64,000 nt of DNA from positions 140,518,234-140,582,233 of the forward strand of contig CM043958.1 of NCBI GenBank assembly GCA_014529385.2, given 5' to 3'. The position numbers and the translations under genes are program-made. This DNA comes from Adiantum capillus-veneris (Eukaryota; Streptophyta; Polypodiopsida; Polypodiales; Pteridaceae). Below the pieces are notes generated by a model. It searched no databases. It saw only the letters and a list, made by a program, of their open reading frames with translations, and had not been told where the DNA came from. Of the stretch, positions 44,301 through 57,415 are shown one piece after another; the first letter of the stretch is position 1; each line of letters opens with the position of its first letter.

Positions 44301-45190
44301 GATTGTTCCCAACCTTGTATCCTCATCATCCAGAGCCAGTAGATTGGCTTAGTTATTTCAGCATCACTAATGAACTTGAGGACTGGTATGAGCGAGCCAC
44401 TATGGATTGGAAAGCCTCGCAATCACTAGTCAATGATGTCCTCAAAAAGGACACTTTCATGGATCTACAAAAGGAAATGCAAAGGTTCAACTTCTGTATG
44501 GGACAGTGGAAGGTCCAGGTCAGGGGATTAACAAAGATCACAAATTAGTTGCTTCAACTGACTATGGAGTTCTCCAAGATTCCTAAAAAGGATATCGCTG
44601 CCAAACCCGGGCTGAGACCACAATACAGAGAAATGGCGGAGATTTTCTTTGAGGCCAGGCTGAAGGAAAATCATCCACTTTCGCAGGAAGGGATTCACAC
44701 AACCTCCCATTGTCATAAACTCGCCAGAACCCGTCTCACTAAGAGCAAACACAGTCTCTATGATCCCGACACCAAAACTTACAATGCCCTCATGCCTTAT
44801 GAGTTTGAGATCACCACAGAAAGGCAGGATCAGCTTGAGCAAGAGGCCATTTACAGACTTCCAGAAGGACAATGCTGGCACTGGGACTTCTAAGGCACCA
44901 ACGAAGAAGAAAGCCAAGAGGAAGCGGGTTCAGTGGAAGGATACTGGGTAGTTCCATCTCAGAATCAGACGATGGATTTTCCCAGTTATCTCCTTGGTTG
45001 GGCACCCTTGGAATTACAACTATATGGGTGTCAAGCACTCAACAAGCATGAATTATGGTATAAAGCTGGCAATATCAAAAGAGTACTATCATGAGGAACA
45101 TCGGCCAAATCAAAAAAGTAGATGGCTTTCTCAATAACAAATCAGAATCAGGCGGTGGATTTTTTTTCCAGAATGAAATTTTGGAGTTAT
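41346..45190 (+). pseudogene. Extra 3' region with decayed ORF(s), Tat/Athila-like element
   Basis: A region of about 3.8 kb lies between integrase and 3' LTR, as in Tat/Athila elements that carry an additional ORF. Coding-like pieces in the plus strand are 42209-42514 (IFKQVLDSFNVEEGSAIVNG), 42525-42994 with a Lys-rich patch, 43901-44160, 44234-44548 and 44549-44893 (AEIFFEARLKENHPLSQEG). Helical, Gln/Leu-rich stretches near 43380-43560 suggest a coiled coil. I recognise no domain; an envelope-like or plant mobile-domain origin is not shown. Confidence 0.6.
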
Positions 45191-45198
45191 ACCAAAAT

Positions 45199-45217
45199 TC
45201 AAGAAAGGAGGGAAGGA
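45199..45217 (+). promoter_or_regulatory. Polypurine tract of the Tat/Athila-like element
   Basis: AAGAAAGGAGGGAAGGA lies directly before the 3' LTR start TGTAGAAG at 45218, the plus-strand primer position. Confidence 0.85.
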
Positions 45218-45712
45218 TGTAGAAGGCGAGGACAGTCCCAGCAGGCGGGAACTGCTCCTTAGAAGGCTGACCAACGAGAAGCCGGAACAACTACACTGGC
45301 AGTAATTACCTCAATTGCTCTAGTAACTCTGAGAGCTATAAATAGGACCTACTACACTATAACCGAGATTTTGGGCTTTTGGCTTTTTGGCTTTGTGACA
45401 CTTTTGGTTTACGAGCTCTTAGCTTCTAGATTCACCCCTGCAATCATTTACTATTGTAATCAATCCTCAGACTTCATCTGAGCTTAAGCCTATTGTACAT
45501 TGTATTGATTATCCTTGAGATATTGATTTGAATCTACAAATACCATTTCCTGTCTTCCAATTGTGTCTTTCATTTCACTACATCATTCCAGTTCAGTTCT
45601 TTATTTGAGTCCAGTACTCTATTTCAGTCCTCACTAACTGAACTGCCTAGATATCAGTAGCTTTGAACTCTAGCATTGAAATAGCTGCCTGAACAGACCA
45701 GCTCCCATTCCA
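45218..45712 (+). repeat. 3' LTR of the Tat/Athila-like element
   Basis: 495 bp, ending CCCATTCCA, followed by TTTCT. It is diverged from the 5' LTR by many substitutions but keeps the TATA box at 45336-45344. Confidence 0.9.
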
Positions 45713-45766
45713 TTTCTCACCTCCATTTCAAGTGACACGTGATAGCTTAGTGGGAGAGTCATAGAC

Positions 45767-47862
<2,096 letters not shown>

Positions 47863-48318
47863 CCCACTAGCAAGTAGACAAAGAAAGAGAAAAGAGTGAG
47901 GTGCGTCACTAGGGCCAAGACCAATACCTAAACTAGGGAAGTTGGTGGTGATTACATATAGGTACGATAGGCCAAGCGGTGGTACCGCGATGTTCAACAA
48001 CAGTAACTTGATTGTGAAGTGGTTGTGAACACAAGCATCGCCTGATGCCATGGGAGTACTTGGTAGTAGCAGATAAGTGCTCAAGGTAACGAGTTTTCTT
48101 CTTAGAATGATTCCAAGGACTACAGTTCCATTGTCCTCACACATGAGAGAGAGAGAGAGAGAGAGATAGATTAATTATCATCCACGGAGGTTAGATATGA
48201 CCTATGGGACCGAAAAACAAAACATTACAATGCTTGTTTTCAAGTGAAGCATAGATACATATCAGTTAAGGATTGAGGGTCCATCAAGAGGATAATGAAA
48301 AAAAAAGGAGGATGAAAC

Positions 48319-49073
48319 CTAAGAAGGCTCAGGTGAGGGTGGGGGCGGTTTGGGAGTTTGAAACTCCTGGATGACGACTTTACCACTTCGATAGACTGGC
48401 CATTTACTTTGTTTGCGAGCTTCGCGTATCTTCTTGAGTTCACTTGCTTTGTTCTTGAGTTGGTTCGGGATCAATTCTTCAGCGACCCATAGCTTTGTTC
48501 CCTTTAGGAGATGAGACTGGCATAGTAGCTTCCATCGTTCTTCTTTGTCCTTGAGAATAAGGATACAATGCTGGGGTGGCACCTTTCTATGTGTGTCGTT
48601 GATCCACAAGATGGTTTCTGGCTTGATATTTACTGGTTGAAGAATTTCATTGAGCTTGGTGATTGCGTCTTCAAGAGTGTCTTCGTCTGTGCACCATGGT
48701 AAGGGAAGTCCTCCAATCCGAACCTTGACGCCAACATATTCTTGTAGCCGATTTTCTTGTAATGCTGCTTGAACTTCGTTGACGATCTCTTTACATGTGC
48801 TTCGTGGACTTCTTTCTGGGCTTCTTTGACAGTTTTGGCAAAAGTGTTTTCGACCTCATGTGCTTTCACAAGTAGAGCTTGGCTCTCTACTTCCTTCGTT
48901 TCCTCAAGCTTGCACAAACACTGCTTGAGCTGTGCATTCTCTTCGATGAGCTCTTGAATTTGGGCCTCAAGGGTTGTGATTCTCGCATCTTGACGAGCAA
49001 TAGGATCCTTCTTCGGTGCCGCTGCCACCGCAAGAAAGGTCTTACGGGTGCGTGAGATCGACGTGGTGGACAT
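48319..49073 (-). pseudogene. Orphan LINE ORF1p-like protein gene, one frameshift
   Basis: The ATG at 49073 gives MSTTSISRTRKTFLAVAAAP, then a coiled coil (about residues 30-95: ITTLEAQIQELIEENAQL, KTVKEAQKEVHEA). The frame shifts once near 48,790. The continuing frame reads VGVKVRIGGLPLPWC, as an RRM first strand would, then QHCILILKDKEERWKLL, LLKGTKLWVAEELIPNQL, ARKQSKWPVYRSGKVVI and a proline-rich end at 48319. Coiled coil, RRM-like and C-terminal domain in this order is the architecture of vertebrate-type L1 ORF1p. No ORF2 lies downstream. It may be a stray LINE ORF1 or a related repeat protein. The family call rests on motif order only. Confidence 0.55.
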
Positions 49074-49540
49074 CTTACAACGAAGGTGAGAACACACCTT
49101 TATTTTCTTAGGCGCGTGCCACATTGGGGCAGGCAAAGGTTGGCCAATCCGAGGTGGAGACCAACCATTCGTAGATGAAAAAGAAAAAGTTGGCTTGCAG
49201 AGCTTGTCAGAGGGACGGCCTCGCACCCTCGACCAAGTTCACTTAGCAACGGCCATCTGCGAAAAGTGCAAGCGGGAAGCAATATCGCAAGCTTTGAACC
49301 CTGCCTACCAACGTGAAAGACGGGCGTCAAACCACTTGCGCTGCTCTAATTCGTTGCCAACTCAGCGCAGCATTTTTCAAGGGGCTCAGTGTGACAGCAA
49401 CATCAAGGACCAACTTCAAAAAAAGAGTGGGGCGGGCTTCCGAGTGTGACACGGGCCTTAGGGTTATGATGGTCGGTAACCTTACGAATGCAGTCAAGCC
49501 TCATCAGGCTCTCTCTGCACCGCTGCCACGTTGTCAATGC

Positions 49541-49712
49541 TGACCTACGCTGCCAACACACCGAGCAAGGCGAGTTTGCCGTGCAGACTAAAAGTCACGC
49601 GAGCTGGGGTTGTCGTGCAGGCTACGACATGCTGCCAGCACACCGAGCAAGGTGAGTTTGCTGTGCAGACTGAGGTCACCCGAGCTTGGGCTGTTGCGCA
49701 AGCTACGGCATA
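49541..49712. repeat. Tandem duplication, about 87-bp unit
   Basis: The phrase ACACACCGAGCAAGG, then GAGTTTGC and GTGCAGACT, occurs twice (about 49555 and 49640). GC-rich related fragments (GGCTACGGCATAGAGATG) continue to about 49780. The interval 49,074-49,540 shows no gene. Confidence 0.8.
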
Positions 49713-49874
49713 GAGATGGGGCTGGCGCGAGCAGGCTACGACAGAGAGGGAGCGCGCAGGCTACGGCATAGAGATGAGGCGAGACTGAGGCTAACGCCTC
49801 CCCACAGGGCAGCCTCTCGCCTAGGGGAAGGGGGTGGGCTAGGTTACGTCAGAGACAAAGCTAGGTTACGCGTT

Positions 49875-50204
49875 ACCGAGAGAGAGAGAGAGTCTGTGAG
49901 AGAGAGAGAGAGAGATCCAACTACCATGCTTTTCTTTGCCGCAGCGCACGGGTCACATATTAGTTTATGATTTAAGTACTTTCACCATTAACTTTCATAA
50001 GAGAGGGCAAAAATTGTTAATCTCCTTTCTGTTATCATGTTACGTCTCTGTTTTTGAAGTTTTTGTAATGTCAATATGCCATCTTGCTCTTCGCTGAAAA
50101 TATTGGTTAATAGTTTTCTTTACACTCTTTCCCTATCTCCTTGAGTCTCAGCGTCTCATGATACATGTGAAAAAGTCCATTGTGTCTGTTCACCTTGTTT
50201 TGAT

Positions 50205-50249
<45 letters not shown>

Positions 50250-51185
50250 GCACAGCAACATTGCCTGTTGCAACTAGGTCATTGTACCAGTTTTATTGAC
50301 TAAACTATCGGACTCGTTTTATTGATCAAGAGCACCAGCATTGATCCCGCTTGACATCTCGAATGTGTTAGGGAATGGCAAAAAGTCATGAGGTACGCTC
50401 CTGGCAACGGGGTCAACTATCCTTCTTATTAATCGCGTGGGTTTGAAATATCATTAGAATTGTCGAGCTTTAACCAATTATTTGAGCACTGAAGGGCATC
50501 AAAGGTGCAAAGACTTCGACGTGTACTGCCGAAGCAGACCAGAGGCAAGGTATCTAGACTTATTGCAAAGAATCATTTAATGAACTGTTTGACAAAAGGA
50601 TCACAAGGAAGCTGCATGCTGAAAGGCATTGGACCATGGATGTGACGAGTAAATTGAAGAACTATGTCCAAGCTACATAGTTCTGCTAGATGCATACACG
50701 TGCTACCAAGTGACGTAGAAAAAGTCGTGAAGAAAAACTGTGCGCTTTGCTATTGCACATGAGCACAAGACTAGTGCTGTAAGCTCATCATTTTGCATAA
50801 CGCCAATCTAGCTCGCTGCAAGAATATGACAATTGTAGGTGATAAAGCGTATGGAACTAGGAAGACTAGGAATAAGATGTGACCTTGTGTGAAACATGCT
50901 AAACATCTGCCTCTCACCACATACAACCAGTAGTATGTCATGGATAGCACTGACAATTTACAACATGCTTCCTGTTTCATGTAGCAGAGAACGAGCTTTC
51001 CATCAATGCATTTGCTGCACAGTTACTTGAGGATGTCCAACCATAAAAGGCAAATAAACGTTGTATTAACTGTTAGTTGAAGGATGTCAAAATAAATCAT
51101 TAGTTGTATCTGCACTTTTTCTCCAAACAATGACACCTGAAAGGAAATATCATTGTAATTGTGTATGTATACCTGAAAAGAAATT
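49875..51185. other. No gene; short GA and CT repeats
   Basis: GA repeats lie at 49878-49914 and (CT)n at 50207-50247. The remainder, to the end of the host gene at 51186, is non-coding. The terminal TAA of that gene overlaps an AATAAA on the minus strand. Confidence 0.5.
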
Positions 51186-54100
51186 TTATTTGCAATGTGG
51201 GTATGGACTGTGGACAAGACGTCTGGCTAGTAGACGTGGGGATGCTCTCTTGCCAAAGGGCCGAGGAGGCTGTTGAACATCTTCTCTCAGAACCAAAAAT
51301 GGCTCTGAGCTGTGACCGTTGGTCCTAGTTGTTAAGCTGGGCTTAAGGGCCGTAGCTTCACCATTACAGAAATGCTCCATTGTTTTGTTGCAACTGATGT
51401 CAGTGCCTAACTCCAGGACTTGCCAAAGTTCCTTTGAGGACCCATTAGGTCTTCCCTTCTCATCGTCCAATAAGAGCAAGGTAGATTGACTGCCTCCCTC
51501 TTGCAGCGAAAAAGATTGGCAAACCTTTTGGCCCTCGATTACTACCAAACTAGAGTTGTCCTTAAAAGATCCTTCCTTGCGTTCAATCATCTTATGTTGA
51601 GAGGCTGGAGCGGGGTAGCTTTGCAGCTGTAATTGAGGCTCACAATTTACAGCATCATTGTGTGTTTTATGTGTGATGAGATCAGAGGCTGGAGCGGGGT
51701 AGCTTTGCATCTGTAACTGAGGCTCACAATTTACAGCATCATTGTGTGTTTGTCCTCTTCTGGCACTGAATGGCACCACACCTGTATCCATTACATCAAG
51801 GTTACTATGGATGCCACGCTTATTTCCAGCTATCCCCTCCTCACAACTAGATGACCCCAATGGCACATCCCTCTTCAACTGCTTGACCTTTCGTTCATCA
51901 TGCTGAGCTACTTCTCCACTTCCATGTTGGATCACATCGCTCCTTAGTTTTTTGCTCTGCTGTTGTGAAGGGGCTCCACAACCATTGCGGCACGACATCA
52001 ATTGGCTGCCTGTGCACTCAGATTTAGACATTGTTGCCACAGCCACAGCAGCAACAAGTTGCATAAAGATACCAGAGGTCTTGCTCAGTAGAGAAACATC
52101 TGTAGGAAGCTGGTTGCTTAAATACTTCGAGGAACTGTCCGAGCATACAGCAACACTGGTACAGCTCTGGGTTGGTGCAAGCCCCGCAGTGACATCCACT
52201 GCACAAGCTAAAAGGCAAAACACAGGGAAATATATGTAAAGTGTAAGATAACTAATCTGCGAGTTCATTGAACCTGTAGAAATATTACATTCTTCCCTGC
52301 TGTCTTGAGTCTGCTGAGCAGGCTGTAACAAATTTTGTGAAAGTTCAATGTTCGAAAGCCAGTAGATGGAATTCTTCTCTAGTTGTTCCTGAGCAAACCA
52401 GAAAAGATGTACCATAATTGCAAATTTTTCCAGCGAACAAACTGCAAAAGAAACCAAAGAGCTGTACATGATGTTCCCCAGAGAAAATTGTTTACCAGTA
52501 AAATGTCAATGCTTAGAGGGTTCTCATCTTTCATGCCTCCCGATTTTGGTTTGGTCTCCAAATGCTTAGTAAAAAGACTTACAGCATTCTTCATAGCTTC
52601 TACCAAAGCTCTCAAATATTCCTGTCCACCATAATGTCTAGTGAATAAAACAACAGCCTCATGCAGCTGTGCCTTGTCTGGGAAATTGAATTCTCTCTCT
52701 GCCATTTCATCAGACAAATACTTCAAAATATTTTGCCACAGATGAGTTGGCAGAGAATATTCAGGGCTAATTTGCTGTGATTGTTGTTGCATACACTTCA
52801 GCTGTTCATGGTCCTTAGCTACATCTGCAACACCATTCAAAGAACTTTCCAATGCAATATTTGTTTGATTTAGTTTATCTTCCATAACTGCTAATTGGCT
52901 GCAAAGCTCTCTTGACTTGGTGCAAGCATCTGTCATCTGTGAATGCTGGTGTGAAATTTGTAGTTTCGTTGCTTGAAGAAGCTTGACAGCATTTGCTAAC
53001 TTCCTCTCTTTTCGCATGAGCTCCTCTTCCAGTCGGTGTGCCCTTGCTACCTCATTATCAAGTTGAGCCTTATAGTTTTGTCTCTCTGCTGCTTCAGCCG
53101 CAAGTACCATTTTAAGAGCTTCAAGCTCTTCTACCCTCTCCTTCAGAGATGTACGCAACGTTTCACCATCCTGCGACATCTTCTCCACCTCCCTGTTACA
53201 AACCTGTAACTGGAAGTCCATTTTCCTGACATGAGCCTTATACTCATCATTTGCGGTTGCCATTGTCTTGAATTCTGAAGAAACTCTGTGATCCATTTCT
53301 GCTACAAGGCTTTGCAATTTTAAGACAACCATGGAAGCATCATTGTCTCTTCTCAACTCTTTCAAGAAAGAAACCACTGGCTTGCACATGCTGCTTGCAA
53401 GCTCATTTACCATACCTTCTACTTCAATTTTGACATTCAGAAGGTTTTTCCTCACTTTATCAATCCCACTCTCTTGAATTTTGACAGCTAAAGACATCAA
53501 AGCCTGATAGCTCTGCTCTGCAACCCGCAGCCGGTATGCCAAGTGGCTGTCTTGCTGTCTCATATCCATGACCTGCTGGTGAAGATTCTTAAAATTAACA
53601 AGACTACTCTGCTGTAAATTCACAAGATAGCTCTCGGAGTCTTGAAACTTTTCAGTGATTGTCTCTTCTTGTGACCTTACTAGCTTTTCCACCATCTTCA
53701 CCACGCCCACTAACTGCCTCAGCTGCTGCTTTTGCAATTGTGAAAACTCCTCGACATGATGAGCAGCCTGAACTGTCAAATTGTCTTCCTAGACCATACA
53801 AATTAAATAGAGCGATTTGTCAGGAAGTTCCTTCAGATGAGAAACGGTGAGGAGAAAAGCAGCAGCTCTAAAAGTTTGGTCTTGTGTCAACTGGCTTACG
53901 GGGATTGAAAGAGCAGACTGCCATGCTTCAGAACATCGTCTCTTTCTATTGTCCGAGCATAGAGCTGGTGGCTACAGAATAAACGAGCCAAACAGTCTGA
54001 GACTTGATGACACATCATTGTTCCACGGACCAGCTAGCTAGTTAAAGACATCTGTTTTGACAAGAAAGAGCGCCTGGAGACTACAAGACTAGTTAAGAAG

Positions 54101-54539
54101 ACATTCACGCCCAGACTCCAAAGAATGATCAAAGATTCATTACGGAGTAGGCCTGCAGGATTTCGGATTGCAATGGCGGGGAGAGGCAAACGGAAGTTTG
54201 TCGGCCTTGTTCGGCCAATTGCTGCATTTTCAGTCCTACCAGACGAACCAACGGGATTGACATGGAGTTGAATATGTCGTTCGCCTGTACGTCAGAGGAG
54301 CGCCTTAACAGCTTCACAGATTTCTAGATCGAACGCTCTTACAATAACGAGTAATAGCAAGGGCTCCTTACCTCCGCCATGCCTTTGAGGAGATCCTGCT
54401 TCAACGTATGGAAACACTCCTTGGAAGCTGCAAGCTGCTGCCAAGCGGAGCAAAGTTTTGCCTCCATAAAACGACTGCTTTGATAGCAGCCATTCTGAGG
54501 CGCAGGTATGCCCATACCAAGCAATGGAAGGTTTCTCAT
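51186..54539 (-). CDS. Uncharacterised coiled-coil protein, four exons, 865 aa
   Basis: Exons: 54539-54372, 53788-52496, 52388-52274 and 52207-51186. All junctions are GT/AG and phases fit (0, 0, 1); the total is 2598 bp. Donors read GAG|GTAAGG, CTG|GTAAAC and CAG|GTTCAA. An in-frame TGA precedes the ATG, supporting the start. Intron 3 is only 66 bp, a multiple of three without stops, so it may be retained. Residues about 57-430 are almost all heptad-like helix (QKQQLRQLVGVVKMVEKLV, VEELEALKMVLAAEAAERQN, LEEELMRKERKLANAVKLL), so the protein is probably an elongated dimer. The C-terminal third is Ser/Gln-rich, holds a 28-codon tandem duplication and ends in a basic tail (KRASPRLLARRLVHS). There is no signal peptide. 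I recognise no family; a cytoskeletal or chromosome role is only a guess from the coiled coil. Confidence 0.8.
51601..51752 (-). repeat. 84-bp in-frame tandem duplication inside the coiled-coil gene
   Basis: Two copies with an 84-bp period (51601-51668 and 51685-51752) each encode THNDAVNCEPQLQ(M/L)QSYPAPAS. They differ by a few bases, so the duplication is recent and keeps the frame. Confidence 0.95.
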
Positions 54540-54629
54540 TTGCTGGTGTGAACCAAACGTTCACCAAGGATCGGGTGACTGAGTTGCATACACAGCTGGG
54601 AGAGGCGCGTGCGTGCGTGGATGTGTGTG

Positions 54630-54648
54630 TGAGAGAGAGAGAGAGAGA
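54630..54648. repeat. Short (GA)n repeat upstream of the host gene
   Basis: GTGTGTGT followed by GAGAGAGAGAGA lies about 100 bp upstream of the start codon, possibly in the 5' leader. No TATA box was identified with confidence. Confidence 0.7.
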
Positions 54649-54749
54649 CCACTGCAGAGCACCATACACGAATTCTTTCAATGCTTTGTCAACAAGGTGA
54701 AGGCTCACAATGACATGCTAGGAAGGTATATTTGAGTAGGGAAGAGGAG

Positions 54750-54980
54750 TTAGGAGTTGAGCTCACAGGACCAAAAGGTGTAGTTTGTTCCTGTGGAAAC
54801 AATGGGTAAGTTGTTAATTGTCCAAATACGGTCCAAGATGGACTTGTGGATTGTAGTATTTTTGCTATTGTGCTGATGAAATTTAAATGATGATAGGAGC
54901 TCGATTAGTTTTATGGAGTTTGGGTTTCTTAAATTGGTATCTATAATAAAATCCCCTAAAAGTATTGTAGGAGGAAACAA
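54750..54980 (-). pseudogene. Endonuclease-like relic
   Basis: An open minus-strand frame reads PTILLGDFIIDTNLRNPNS, then KSILDRIWTINNLPIVSTGT followed by NYTFWSCEL. This fits the second half of an apurinic-type (EEP) endonuclease: GDFN, then (L/I)DHIWTN, then WSDH, with each key residue partly lost (GDFI, LDRIW, WSCE). Such domains occur in LINEs and in some Helitron proteins. Further coding-like minus-strand frames upstream (55114-55576) might be its N-terminal half but were not recognised. Confidence 0.5.
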
Positions 54981-55966
54981 GCGTTGTTGAAAGGGACAAA
55001 ATATTCAATAGCTTGTTAAGAAACAAGGATAATGGGCTAGATGGATTTCAGTACAATATGATTATGGTGAGAGGTTTAATTGACTCTAGATTGGCGGTTG
55101 TTAGTATTTATTTCTATCTCAAAGATAGAGATGGCTTTGTAGGTTTGCACATCAAGAGTTTCTTTGTAGAAAAAGGATAACCGAGAGGGATCGCAGAATT
55201 TAATATGTCTATACTTAGGTATGTGTATGTTTCGTTGTGTTTGTAACTTGGTTTCTTGAAGACAAAGTACTTATGACGTGTGTCATTGGTTAAATTGTGC
55301 AAATGTTTCTTAAATGAAACAATGTTTAAGAATTGTATTATGAAGTGAGTGTGGGAGATTTCGTGAGGGTTGCATTGAGTTGGAGCCCATGTTAGGTGCA
55401 TGCAAAGTAAAGTAATCTCTATTAAAACAGGGCTCATGTCGGTCTGCTTTGATACGTTCAAATTTTAGTCTCTGGAGGAGGTATAAGTTGCCAAGGTCAT
55501 GGATGCATGAGAGAGCACTATAAAATCCATGTGACTTGATTTTGTTTGGGTCAAAGGTTAAAGTGCTTAGTATCAATCCTTGGGCCCGATGGATTGTTCT
55601 TGTAGTTACTCACTGAATTGCAAATTGTTCCTTGTGATAGTGTTTTGTTGACTCTTTTCTATTTGAAAGTCACTAGTAATTTTTTGTGCTGGTGTTCATT
55701 GTGGGTTTATTGGTGGATTGTATTAAATCCTCTATAAATCACATCTGCTCCATTGGAGAGACCATCTTGAATGTCAATGTTTCCATCACAAAGTTCTACA
55801 ATAAGTCATGGTTTAAGATGCAAAGATGTGTGCATGCCTATGGTTAGCTTTGCATTGCATCATATTTATATTGCCTTGCTACAAGTTTTAGATATTTTGT
55901 CTTGTGCGAGGAAAACTAAAGGTGTATTGGGTGTGTTGTGAAACATGTGCTGATTGTGTGAGTCAT
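54981..55966. other. No firm gene; possible upstream part of the endonuclease relic
   Basis: Minus-strand frames 55114-55461 and 55310-55576 overlap, have protein-like composition and may belong to the same decayed element. Nothing else was identified. Confidence 0.35.
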
Positions 55967-56704
55967 TGTAATGGAAATGGCCTATGAACTCTAAGAATAG
56001 CGGAATTAAGAGAATTAGAGTGAGCATTTTTGTGAGATTACTTTGAGAACATAGAAGGTGAACTTACTTGATGGTAGCAACAAAAACATAGTACTTAATT
56101 AACTTGGCATGAACAATACTTTTGCAAGAGAGAGTATTAGAGAACATGAAAATAGTTGAGGATCGGATTTACTTGGAGCCGGTCCCCCCTCCAAAAGGCA
56201 TTTGTATTATAGATTCTCCCATCAAGAGAGACTTGGTACAATACAATCTTTGTGTTCCTTGTGACGTAGGTGATGCAATGAAGATGGAAAGCTTCATGCA
56301 TCACGAGCATAACATAAACTTTTCAAAAAGCATTAACTATCCCAAGCCTTAGTCCCAAGGCCTTAAACACCTTCAAAGGTGGAGAGAGCTAGCGGAGAAT
56401 GAGGGTAGGGAAGAGGAAGAAGAATCATTCATAGGAGAAAGAAATAGTTCATCACTTATCATCACTCTTCTTGCTTAGCATAGCATAATAGCATAGTAAT
56501 GAAGATGAAGAAGATGACAAGCTTAAGCATTGAAGCATGACTCTTAGTTGGATTTGCATTCCATAGCCAAGAGTGTTGGTGTAGGCTCTCAACTTCTCAA
56601 CAAGCTTGGAGACGGAGATGGAGCTCTTGCACCTTGCACTTCACACAATAAGAAAATGTGTGTGTGTGTGTGGGAGAGTATACCCCCTCTCATGCTTGGT
56701 CCAC

Positions 56705-56736
<32 letters not shown>

Positions 56737-57415
56737 ATTTAATTATATCATTTGGACATGTGTCCTCTTTTTATTCTTTGAGAGAAAGAACTTAATTTTA
56801 TTTTTTTTGCATCTAAATTCTCATTGGACTCGTTTAAAGCCTATCCAATAGGATTCAAGTACATCATGAGTGCCAAATGGGGAGGATCTTGACATGTGTC
56901 TTTTATGCTTCTTAAGATATCATGTTTGAATTTAACATTTCAAGCACCTTAGTCATTTAAACATGAAAATCGTTTATGCCTCTTGAGAGATCATGTTTGA
57001 ATTGAAGACTTCAAGAACCTTAGTCATTTAAGCATGAAAAGCACCTCAAGTTTGGGTAAGGTTCCCACAAACACCTTAAGCACCTTAGTTAGCAAACACG
57101 ACAAGCACCTCATGCTTGGATAGGATTCCCACCTCAAGGTCAGTCCTAGCTTGCCTAAGGTCAAATGACTTTTTAACACTAACTTTGACATGTCTTTAAT
57201 GAAGCTAACCCTAAGGTATTTAAGCTCCATTAAGTAGCATTGCTCTTTAACAAAACATCTCTCCTTTGGACCCCTTTAACCTTGGCCCTGTGTTGAGACG
57301 GATCCATAAGCACATATCTATATTCTTGTTTTCGTTTATTCTCCCACATTAAATGATCAGTTTAATATGAGAAAATCATTTGGGTTGGTTAGATATTACA
57401 TTTTATGACAGTCTT
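55962..57415 (-). mobile_element. Solo LTR of the chromovirus family
   Basis: The LTR runs 55967-57410 (1444 bp), TG...CA, flanked by GTCAT and GTCTT, a 5-bp target duplication with one change. It shares with the nested element's LTR the block CCGGTCCCCCCTCCAAAAGG and CATCAAGAGAGAC, and shares its right end with the third copy's LTR (reverse complement): TTTATTCTCCCACATTAA and GGGTTGGTTAGATATTA. Orientation matches the nested copy (minus). Only one ATTGG/CCAAT pair is present (about 56,822 and 56,845). A CT run lies at 56705-56732. No internal region remains. Confidence 0.9.

Larger units (their letters stand above)
26013..45717 (+). mobile_element. Old Ty3/gypsy element, Tat/Athila-like, split by a nested element
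   Basis: The two LTRs (26018-26492 and 45218-45712) both start TGTAGAAGGCGAGG and end CCCATTCCA. Flanks are GTTCT (26013-26017) and TTTCT (45713-45717), a 5-bp target duplication with one change. Without the nested insert the element is about 10.8 kb. The order is LTR, primer site, gag, protease, RT, RNase H, integrase, a long extra 3' region, purine tract, LTR. Domain order (integrase last) makes it Ty3/gypsy. The RT wording and the large 3' extra region point to the Tat/Athila branch rather than the chromoviruses. The LTRs differ at roughly one base in seven over their first 160 bp, so it is old, and all frames are broken. Confidence 0.9.

Noticed and set aside
54292-54708. A 138-codon minus-strand frame overlapping exon 1 of the coiled-coil gene
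   Set aside because: It overlaps the exon in another frame and crosses a GA repeat. The exon 1 frame has the ATG, an upstream stop and an exact GAG|GTAAGG donor in phase with exon 2.
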